From J054 sp051008735 (GTDB taxonomy: Bacteria; Pseudomonadota; Gammaproteobacteria; Steroidobacterales; GCA-2729495), in assembly GCA_051008735.1 (NCBI GenBank), contig JBPCXH010000159.1:1-8837 (forward strand): a stretch of 8,837 bases of DNA, read 5' to 3'. The position numbers and the translations under genes are program-made. Below the pieces are notes generated by a model. The model did not search any database. It saw only the letters and a list, made by a program, of their open reading frames with translations, and was not told where the DNA came from. The first letter of the stretch is position 1. Each line of letters begins with the position of its first letter. Below are positions 1 through 6,212 of this stretch, in pieces.

Positions 1-488
1 AGTATAGACAGAGAGTGTGAATCGGGGCTTGCGCCAGATCACGAGCATCCACTTTGAGTTGAAAGCGGACATTCCAGCCAGCTTAGCCCAAATGTCAGCT
101 ATTAGGCGATTCGAGACCTTAGCCCGCCGCTAGAACCGCCACCTGGGACTTCCCTTATCACCTCATTCCGGCCGTTCCACTTTGGGATGTACTACTCGGT
201 TTTCAACCAACGTCTACACTAAAAGGCCGAATATACGTAAGCGCCTTTAGTCTGATCTAAAACTCGCTGGTGTAAACGGAGGAGTCCATATACATAATCG
301 GTAGGACTAAGCCGGATGGCCTGCCCGTTGACTCCTTCTGGCCCACCATCTTATTGAAATTTTTAGCTTTTCTATAGAAGAGAGCATCCGACTATATGGA
401 GAGATCTATAGACCCACGGATGGCGAGCGATTCATAGATTTGATAGTTTCACTCTAGAGTACAAAACCCGAAGAGTAATGGAATGGAA
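1..488. other. Intergenic or decayed DNA with no supportable gene
   Basis: No convincing coding region is visible. All six frames are broken by frequent stops, and I recognise no protein, tRNA or rRNA in it. Visible structure: an imperfect inverted repeat (arms 64-73 and 91-100, 9 of 10 matching), and the 8-bp palindrome TCTATAGA occurring twice (371-378 and 405-412). The minus strand is open for about 43 codons from about 129 down to the left edge, but it has no recognisable start or family. The region is bounded on the right by the IS6-like element, so it may be unrelated in origin to the genes beyond that element. Confidence 0.6.
64..100. repeat. Imperfect inverted repeat, possible remnant of a dispersed repeat
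   Basis: The arms AGCGGACATT (64-73) and AATGTCAGCT (91-100) are inverted copies with one mismatch, separated by 17 bases. Pairs of AAAGCGGACATT-like and AATGTCCGCT-like arms are, from memory, common in dispersed non-coding repeats of proteobacteria that give spurious short peptides. Membership of such a repeat family is a guess; only the dyad is seen directly. Confidence 0.3.
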
Positions 489-505
489 GGTACTGACAAG
501 TTAAA
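489..505 (+). repeat. Left terminal inverted repeat of the IS6-like element
   Basis: GGTACTGACAAGTTAAA reads inward from the left end. The core ACAAGTTAAA is identical to that of the right end read on the other strand. IS6 elements begin with GG and have short terminal repeats of this kind. The outer limit is set by the GG and by the alignment with the other end, and could be off by a base. Confidence 0.75.
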
Positions 506-538
506 CCTTTGATTCAATAAAAATCCAGCTCCAGAATA

Positions 539-1221
539 TCAAGCTACTGCCCTGCTCCATTGTTCGAACGCACTCATCCTCAAGTTCCGATAATGTTCAG
601 CCCTGACATGATACCGACCCAGATTGAATAGATTCTGAACCGCGGCATGGGCTGTCACGAATCTCTGAGCCTAGACCATCGACTTGAATCTCCGCATGCC
701 TCGCTCCCTGACTCTGGTTACTTCATGAGACTGCTCAGCCCGATTGTTGGCATACTGGTCAGTAATGTGGAGGACCTCTGGCATAATGCCTCGATGTGCC
801 ACCGGGTAGCTGCGGAGCTTATCAGTGACGATCTTCCTGGGCTCCCCTCCATGGCTCCGTAGTAGCCGCCTGAAGAATCGCTTCGCGGCAGCACCATCCC
901 TCTTGGCTTGCAGATATACGTCTACCACCTCCCCGTCCTGATCCACAGCCCGCCACAAATAGTGTTGCTTGCCATTGATCTTCACAAAGGCTTCATCGAT
1001 GAAGAACGTATCGCCGAAGCCTCGATGTTTTCGCTTCAATCTGCGAGCGTATACTGCACCGAACTTGATGCACCAGAGGCGGATTGTCTCGTAACTGACC
1101 GTAATGCCACGCTCTGCCAGGAGATCCTCGATATCCCGATGGCTGAGATTGAAGCGATAGTAGAGCCAGATAGCGTAGGAGATAATATCTGGTGGAATCA
1201 GTGGCGTTTATATGTGTTCAT
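539..1221 (-). pseudogene. IS6-family DDE transposase, broken by two stops and a frameshift
   Basis: The reconstructed protein is about 227 residues, a normal IS6 transposase length. It starts at ATG 1221-1219 with the family-typical opening MNTYKRH. Codon 8, normally CGA (Arg), is TGA at 1200-1198. A few bases later one C is missing from the expected TTCCCACCA (around 1195-1193), shifting the frame. The frame is then open through the helix-turn-helix-like region (SHRDIEDLLAERGI, residues 27-40) and the catalytic core. The DDE residues are present: D76 in FFIDEAF, D134 in VTDKLRSY and E163 in NNRAEQSH. At 673-671 a TAG replaces the expected CAG (Gln184), after which the usual tail continues in frame (AQRFVTAHAAVQNLF) to TGA at 541-539. 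Intact catalytic residues with three separate lesions point to relatively recent decay. The intact central part (671-1039) is only a fragment and would lack both ends. Confidence 0.9.
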
Positions 1222-1246
1222 GGACCGATTTTAGCAAATCCGGCCC

Positions 1247-1263
1247 TTTAACTTGTTGATGCC
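1247..1263 (-). repeat. Right terminal inverted repeat of the IS6-like element
   Basis: Read on the minus strand this is GGCATCAACAAGTTAAA, matching the left end at 13 of 17 positions. It lies 26 bases outside the reconstructed transposase start at 1221, the usual position for the transposase-proximal end in this family. Confidence 0.75.
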
Positions 1264-1288
1264 CGTCAGCGACCTGTTTCCACATGGC

Positions 1289-3454
1289 TCACTCAACCCA
1301 GTGGAGCACGTCTCGGATAATCGACCAGCGAGGTTGGCGCTGCAGAGTCCCGCGCCCCAGTATCCAGTGCTGATAGGCCATATCCATCACACCCAACGAC
1401 GCCGAAGTACGAATCCAGGTATTTACAAACTCAACAAAGGTTTCATCTGACTTTGACAGGGCGAAAACAATTGGAATTCTAACATGCCCGGGGCCAGGAA
1501 TTATCGCAGAGAACTGCGGATATATTAGAGTCCATGCCGAGGCAGTCTCCGCAGGCATAATCAGAGCATCCAGCGCGGGCATATCGCCTTCAAGGAACTC
1601 TCTCGGCGAACTGACCGCCATGAGGTGTCGGTCTGGCGCCATCACCCTGTAGGTATGCAACAGTGAAGTCGAGTCCAGGACGGCCAACTTGGAATCCAAG
1701 GCATTGTCCAATTTTCGGTTCGTATCAAACTCGTCCCGCTTGTGGTCTTCAACCAGCAGGCCGAGGCTGACCTCAGCATACGGCTTGCTGAAGGTGAACT
1801 CGCTGACTCTGCTGGCGTCGATCATAAATCCGGAGGCATACATGTCTATCTGGCCACTTTCGAGCGCATGGCCGATGTCACCAGAGTCGATAAGTATAAC
1901 CTCCAATCCCGCGTTAAACTCACTGGCCAGGCGGTGGAGCAGCTCCATATCATAGCCCACGATCTCTCCGTGGCTGTTCCTGAATACCCAGGGCAGCGAA
2001 TCTTCGGAATAGCCCACGCGCAGCCAACCGTCGGAGCGAATCCGCTCCAGCCGCGGCGATGAAGTCGGCTGGACCGGCAAATCAGGCTGGTACCTGGATT
2101 CGCGAAACGTTCGGGTCTCATGTGTCAGTTGGCGACTGATGAACTCGTCATAACCTCGATACTCAAACGAGATGAGGTGGTCCATAACAGCACCAGAGGC
2201 CTTCAGTAGGAGGGGCGCACCAAGCAGAATTGCGGCCAACAGTGTCGCCAGAAGTAGCGGCTTGGGTGTGATCCTGCCCTTGATAATAAATATTGATAGC
2301 AACGTCAGCACCACGAGACTCATTGCCGAAAGCGCTTTGAGAAAAAAGTTGGTTATAACACCGGCAGCGAGGAAGAGCTCGAACATATCGGCTGGAAAAC
2401 GAAATAAATCCAGCAGAAACGGTAGAGCCAAATTGGCCCCACCGAAGGAGACAAACAGTCCCGCAGAGGCAAATACCGGGTAGGCATCAATCGCCAGGGG
2501 ATTTCCTGCATACCAGCCTGAAAACAGTATAAAGCTGAGTGACAGCAATGTGGCCACGGTCGGAAAATTGAACATGGTGGGTATTAACACTCCCGCGGCG
2601 GCTTCGGTCTCCTCATCTGCGATCTCGTGACTCTTCAAGAGTTTTCCAACGCCATCGATAATCATTGGAATAACTACCATGACACTGCCTGTAACGAACG
2701 CCGTGATGAAAGCTATGCGGAACACCGCGAAAACTTCCCGATAACGGATCGGCGTAAGGACAACCAACAGGCCGGGCAGGAACAGCAGGAACATCAGCGC
2801 CCATAGCAACAGGCTACTCCAGATATAAACCTGTAGTTTATTGAAATCGGACAGATCCATGGTGCCAGCGGCGTTACTAGAAATGGCGAAAATCCCTATA
2901 GGCGCTAACTTCACGACAAAGCCGGTAATGTTAATAAGGGCGTCATCCAGCGAAGCGAGCAGATCGAGTAATGGCCCCTTGCGCTCGGATTTCATTACCG
3001 CCACCCCCATCACCAGACTGAAGACGACGATTGCTGGAATAACCGAATTGGCCATGGAATCGAAAGGATTTGCGGAAATATACAGGCTGACGAAATCTGT
3101 TCCCTGGGAAGTACTCGTCAAACTGCTGGTGAAATAGGTCGCTGCCTCCCAGTCCGGGTAGGCCAGAGGCGCAAGAAGCACAAGTAACATGCCGGCCATG
3201 AGGACCAGAAACAGCACCACCCCACCCGAGACCGCTATCCGGGACGCCTGGTTGGGCGTCAGTCTCCCCAAGCTAGATATCAGGGAAACTGTGATGTAGG
3301 GAATGATCGTCATCTGCAGGAGCCGGACATAGGCCCTACCGACGGGGCTGAGGATGGCCGCCATTTCGCCAAAAAATACACCGCACGATATACCCAACGC
3401 AAACCCGATAAACACTTGGACACCCAGACCCGGACCGCGATGCGTTGTAGTCAT
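1289..3454 (-). CDS. SDF/DAACS symporter fused to a periplasmic solute-binding domain
   Basis: 721-residue inner-membrane protein. Residues 8-392 have the fold pattern of dicarboxylate/amino-acid:cation symporters (DctA/GltP type), including the typical early segment YVRLLQMTIIPYITVSLI (42-59), about eight membrane segments and two hairpin-like regions. Residues 398-418 form an extra hydrophobic segment. After a linker (about 420-467), residues 468-700 are an SBP_bac_3 domain: LRVGYSEDSLPWVF (478-491), GYDMELLHRLA (500-510), GQIDMYASGFMID (534-546), R549, FSKPY (555-559). Symporters of this family normally end at about 420-450 residues with a cytoplasmic tail. The extra segment would instead place the receptor domain in the periplasm. 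The classical binding motifs are mostly replaced (see findings), so substrate and coupling ion are unknown. It is the last gene of the minus-strand cluster, 191 bp after the formamidase-like gene. The start ATG has only a weak upstream GGACGGGG. Domain calls are firm; function is inferred. Confidence 0.88.
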   Translation of the reverse strand: MTTTHRGPGLGVQVFIGFALGISCGVFFGEMAAILSPVGRAYVRLLQMTIIPYITVSLISSLGRLTPNQASRIAVSGGVVLFLVLMAGMLLVLLAPLAYPDWEAATYFTSSLTSTSQGTDFVSLYISANPFDSMANSVIPAIVVFSLVMGVAVMKSERKGPLLDLLASLDDALINITGFVVKLAPIGIFAISSNAAGTMDLSDFNKLQVYIWSSLLLWALMFLLFLPGLLVVLTPIRYREVFAVFRIAFITAFVTGSVMVVIPMIIDGVGKLLKSHEIADEETEAAAGVLIPTMFNFPTVATLLSLSFILFSGWYAGNPLAIDAYPVFASAGLFVSFGGANLALPFLLDLFRFPADMFELFLAAGVITNFFLKALSAMSLVVLTLLSIFIIKGRITPKPLLLATLLAAILLGAPLLLKASGAVMDHLISFEYRGYDEFISRQLTHETRTFRESRYQPDLPVQPTSSPRLERIRSDGWLRVGYSEDSLPWVFRNSHGEIVGYDMELLHRLASEFNAGLEVILIDSGDIGHALESGQIDMYASGFMIDASRVSEFTFSKPYAEVSLGLLVEDHKRDEFDTNRKLDNALDSKLAVLDSTSLLHTYRVMAPDRHLMAVSSPREFLEGDMPALDALIMPAETASAWTLIYPQFSAIIPGPGHVRIPIVFALSKSDETFVEFVNTWIRTSASLGVMDMAYQHWILGRGTLQRQPRWSIIRDVLHWVE

Positions 3455-3579
3455 AATATGTGCCCCGTCCTAACCGGCTAACAGACCAAACAAGATAATA
3501 AGGCACCCTGATAGACCGGGGCAATCAAATGCAAGGCTTAGCAGCTCTGCGACAAGCGGCTGGTAAAGAGAGATTCAAA

Positions 3580-3593
3580 GATTAGATCTAATC
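3580..3593. promoter_or_regulatory. 14-bp perfect palindrome, candidate operator
   Basis: GATTAGATCTAATC is its own reverse complement over all 14 bases and lies 126-139 bases upstream of the transporter start. A perfect dyad of this length in a short intergenic region is a typical binding site for a dimeric regulator. No regulator gene is in the window, and I do not recognise the motif as belonging to a named regulator. Confidence 0.4.
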
Positions 3594-3606
3594 GCTGGCT
3601 GTAACG

Positions 3607-3632
3607 CGGGGAAAGGGATTAACCTTCCCCCG
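3607..3632 (-). terminator. Hairpin after the formamidase-like gene (attenuator or terminator-like)
   Basis: In minus-strand RNA the arms CGGGGGAAGG and CCUUUCCCCG pair over 10 bases with a single G-U wobble around a 6-base loop, starting 13 bases past the stop codon. On the plus strand the wobble becomes an A-C mismatch, so the structure fits better in the minus transcript. No U-run follows (next bases GCGUUAC), so it is not a classical intrinsic terminator. It may cause partial read-through or protect the 3' end of the upstream message. Confidence 0.45.
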
Positions 3633-3645
3633 TCATCATTTCGCG

Positions 3646-6111
3646 TTAACGCTGGTCCGCGTGCTCGTACTCCGGGTTTGGGGACAGGCGGTCCACGTCC
3701 GGCACATCGTTGGCGGCCACCGGAGGGAAGGGCTTGGGATCGAGGAAACGATTGATGACGTTGCGGGTGATGACCGCTACATCGTTGTCGTAGTCGTTAT
3801 CCAGTGTGGCACTGATCCAGTTGATCGAGCCAGTCGTGAAAACAGCACCGCCGTTGGGCGTTTCGAAGTAAACCACGTCTGCCTGTGCCCACACTTCCTT
3901 CTCGCTGGGGTGGTACACGATGTTGATCGGCAAGTTGTCCAGCGCGATCACATCCTCGATAGTCTCGCGCAGCGGCTCCGAAGTGGCCAGGTTCAATGCA
4001 TGACGGGGGACGCCGTTACCCGCGTTGAAGCGGTCGATCTCGAAGCCGACTACACCGCCGTGTACCTGGTCGAGGCCGTAGTCGCCGAACACCGCACCCT
4101 CGTCAGTACCAGCAAATATCCAGCTGGCGCGCGGGTCATCGGCTGCCGGCAGTTTGCGGTAAGGGCTGGAGCCGTTGAAGATCATACCGCCCATGTCGAT
4201 ACCCACCAGCGGGCCCGTTTTACGCCCGGTCTCCACCATCAATCCGCCGCGGCTGCCACTGGTCAGGTAGCGGTCCCCCATTTTATGAAAATTACGGGAC
4301 TCCATCGTACCCGGAAAACCCGGGATTTCATCGACCGCCCAAAAATACCCGTTGGCGCCCAGGTAGATAAAGCGACCGCCATTGGCGGTGTAATCGCCGA
4401 TCGCATCGAAGGTAGCGCCAGGCACGTATTCCGGGTGAGTGGAGGTGACGATGGCCGTATACTGCGACAACAGCTCCAATCCCTCCTTGTCCACCAACTC
4501 ATCAGTGATGATGTCGTAGTCGATGCCCTCGTGCTCCAGGAAGGATGTAATGTGTGTATCCTGCGTGAAGGTGTAGATGAGGCACCCTGACGGTTTCAAG
4601 CAAATATCCGGGCGCAAGCGCGACCCGGCGTGAAAATACTGGCCGTCGGCGTGCTGGTTGTAGACACCCCCGGTGGCGTACTCCGGGTTGTCGATGTAGA
4701 ACGCGTTGTCACGTTCATTGAACCAGTGTCCTGGATAGTTCTTTTTCGCCGTGGCGCCAAGGGAAACGTTCTGGTAAGCGAGGTAGTTGTTGTCTGAAAT
4801 CCACAGAGCCAGCTTGGCGTTCGCCTTGCCTTTCTCAGGCGCCACGAAGAACACGATATACTCCGCCAACTCGTCGGTATCTCCCTCGCGCTTCAGACGC
4901 GCGGCGTAGAGGCCTGACGCCAGGTCGTCGGGCACGATATACGTGAAATCAACCCCCCACTCGGCGTCGTACAGGTCATCGGCGTGGAAGGTAATTGCGC
5001 TGTAGTCCTCAGGCTTGTCTCGCCACTGCACGGTGTCGCCGCTCCAGAAGCGGCCGCGCACCGCACGCTCAGCAATATTGATAAGTTCACCATTGTGCTT
5101 ACCGCGAATATCGACGACTTCGGCACTCTTCATTTTTTCCGCGAAGTTCCAGTCCGCCACCAGCGACCGGTTTAGGTTCTTCGGGGTAACGGCGGCGGAT
5201 AGCGCTTCGATGTCATCGTCCGACAGCACCTTGTCGGCCAGTCGTGCGTCCTGGATGCGGCCATTGAACACGTGGCCTGGTTTCTCGAAGCGGGCGCGGA
5301 CGGCACCCTTGCCGTTGCGCACCGCTGCGATGCGCAGAGGGCCGGCCTGGGTAACGTCGCCCACGGTGCCTTCAGCTGAGAGGTTGCGGGCCGTGAACTG
5401 GTCGCCAGGCGCGTAGGGCTTCTCCAGCAGCAGTACACGGGCCTCACCACTATCGGCATCGTAACTCGCCGCCACGTAGCTCCAGTCCCAGTCTTTGAGG
5501 TTGTCTGGGATTGTCACGGCCTTGACGCCGGTGCCGTCACCCACGATGAATTCGAGTTGGAAGGCCTTGTTGATGCGCAGCGCCCACCCGGTGTTAGTGG
5601 CAGCGTCGAAGCGGGACACGATAGCCTGCTCGCCGATGGACTTGCCTATATTCAGGGTCGGCGGGTAAAAGGGGTCCGGGTTCTCGAGGTCCGGTTCCTG
5701 GTATTCATTCGGATCAAAGGTGGGGTAAATCCAGGCCGCCACGGTGAAGCTTTTCAAACCGTCCAGTTTGCGGCTGCCGGGCACTTCTACATAGGACCCC
5801 AGATTAAGCGCCTGCTCTACGCCGTCGTAGTCCCCGGCGAATGGCGCGTCCACAGGTAACAGTTTGAAGTGCTTCTTGTAGCGCGACAGGAAGTCGCCAT
5901 TAACGATACGCACAAGGTCGGCGGTGTACTGGCCGCCGTCGATGGCGTTCACCATGAAATCCACGGAATCGCCTGGGCGCGCAGTTTGTATGCTGCTGTA
6001 GCCCACCAGGGTCCGCGGGGCGTCGGTGGTCGCCCGGAGGGACCCGGCCGTGGCCAAGGCTAATGCCAACACCGTGAGTGTGCCAAGTACTCTGGAAACA
6101 GACGATTTCAT
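3646..6111 (-). CDS. Exported N,N-dimethylformamidase large-subunit-like protein with LamG domain
   Basis: 821 residues. Residues 1-27 look like a Sec signal peptide (basic start, core LTVLALALATAG, cleavage near LRA/TT; no lipobox), so the mature protein should be periplasmic or secreted. Residues about 95-300 are a LamG/concanavalin-A-like beta sandwich (YVEVPGS, FTVAAWIYPT, GWALRINK, FNGRIQDARLADKVLSDDDI). Residues about 350-425 form a beta region shared with dimethylformamidase large subunits (ITFHADDLYDAEWGVDFTY, PDDLASGLYAARL). Residues about 430-790 are the catalytic-type domain of that family, with NNYLAYQN (441-448), STHPEYVPG (557-565) and GGRFIYLGANGYFWAV (578-593). Known formamidase iron is held by two Tyr and one Glu; Glu561 (with His559) and tyrosines among 443/446/478/484 lie at fitting spacing. 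The start is supported by AAAGGAA 7-8 bases upstream. No small-subunit gene is nearby. The true substrate is unknown; amide hydrolysis is inferred from the family. Confidence 0.82.
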   Translation of the reverse strand: MKSSVSRVLGTLTVLALALATAGSLRATTDAPRTLVGYSSIQTARPGDSVDFMVNAIDGGQYTADLVRIVNGDFLSRYKKHFKLLPVDAPFAGDYDGVEQALNLGSYVEVPGSRKLDGLKSFTVAAWIYPTFDPNEYQEPDLENPDPFYPPTLNIGKSIGEQAIVSRFDAATNTGWALRINKAFQLEFIVGDGTGVKAVTIPDNLKDWDWSYVAASYDADSGEARVLLLEKPYAPGDQFTARNLSAEGTVGDVTQAGPLRIAAVRNGKGAVRARFEKPGHVFNGRIQDARLADKVLSDDDIEALSAAVTPKNLNRSLVADWNFAEKMKSAEVVDIRGKHNGELINIAERAVRGRFWSGDTVQWRDKPEDYSAITFHADDLYDAEWGVDFTYIVPDDLASGLYAARLKREGDTDELAEYIVFFVAPEKGKANAKLALWISDNNYLAYQNVSLGATAKKNYPGHWFNERDNAFYIDNPEYATGGVYNQHADGQYFHAGSRLRPDICLKPSGCLIYTFTQDTHITSFLEHEGIDYDIITDELVDKEGLELLSQYTAIVTSTHPEYVPGATFDAIGDYTANGGRFIYLGANGYFWAVDEIPGFPGTMESRNFHKMGDRYLTSGSRGGLMVETGRKTGPLVGIDMGGMIFNGSSPYRKLPAADDPRASWIFAGTDEGAVFGDYGLDQVHGGVVGFEIDRFNAGNGVPRHALNLATSEPLRETIEDVIALDNLPINIVYHPSEKEVWAQADVVYFETPNGGAVFTTGSINWISATLDNDYDNDVAVITRNVINRFLDPKPFPPVAANDVPDVDRLSPNPEYEHADQR

Positions 6112-6125
6112 AGCTGGATTCCTTT
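6112..6125 (-). promoter_or_regulatory. Ribosome binding site of the formamidase-like gene
   Basis: AAAGGAA (minus strand, 6125-6119) ends seven bases before the ATG at 6111. This is good Shine-Dalgarno spacing, and it fixes the start in front of the signal peptide. Confidence 0.65.
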
Positions 6126-6151
6126 ATTACAGAAATGTTTCAATTCAGAAA

Positions 6152-6183
6152 ATTATATATAGCCTTTTTGACACTATGTACAA
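6152..6183 (-). promoter_or_regulatory. Possible internal promoter before the formamidase-like gene
   Basis: On the minus strand TTGTAC (6183-6178) is followed after 16 bases by TATATA (6161-6156), within the AT-rich string TATATATAATT. The position, about 40-70 bases upstream of the start codon, would suit a sigma-70 promoter. The gene could then be expressed both from the porin transcript and by itself. The match is modest and AT-rich DNA gives such matches easily. Confidence 0.3.
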
Positions 6184-6212
6184 AGGCCGGCCGACCCTGG
6201 TCGCACTGAATA

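Larger units (their letters stand above)
489..1263 (-). mobile_element. IS6-family insertion sequence, inactive
   Basis: A 775-bp element, close to the usual 0.7-0.9 kb of the IS6 family. It is bounded by 17-bp imperfect terminal inverted repeats (489-505 and 1247-1263; 13 of 17 identical, all four differences transitions) and filled by one DDE transposase reading frame on the minus strand. The 8 bases outside each end differ (GAATGGAA on the left, CGTCAGCG on the right), so no target duplication is visible. The right end lies only 25 bp past the stop codon of the transporter gene, so whatever followed that gene originally has been replaced or displaced. The transposase is disrupted three times, so the copy cannot move by itself. 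Confidence 0.88.
3455..3645 (-). promoter_or_regulatory. Intergenic leader before the fusion transporter gene
   Basis: This 191-bp gap separates the formamidase-like gene from the transporter gene. Going toward the transporter it contains a stable hairpin just after the upstream stop (3632-3607), a 14-bp perfect palindrome (3593-3580), and then about 125 bp with no clear sigma-70 promoter that I can define. The gap is long for a simple operon. Together with the hairpin and palindrome it suggests that the transporter may be regulated partly on its own. Confidence 0.4.

Noticed and set aside
1..129. Minus-strand open stretch running off the left edge
   Set aside because: About 43 codons with no supported start, no family and the look of the spurious peptides produced by dispersed repeats; not enough for a gene call.
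908..1234. 108-codon open frame on the plus strand inside the IS element
   Set aside because: It is the antisense of the transposase frame; the minus-strand reading gives clear IS6-family sequence with its DDE residues.
3661..4590. 309-codon open frame on the plus strand
   Set aside because: It lies entirely antisense to the formamidase-like gene, has low-complexity runs such as repeated Val, no ribosome binding site and no recognisable domain. It is a frame shadow of a GC-biased gene.
6187..6201. GC-rich dyads (GGCCGGCC and CGACC..GGTCG) after the porin as a terminator
   Set aside because: The stems are very short, overlap each other, leave a loop too small and have no U-run, so I do not call a terminator between porin and formamidase-like genes.
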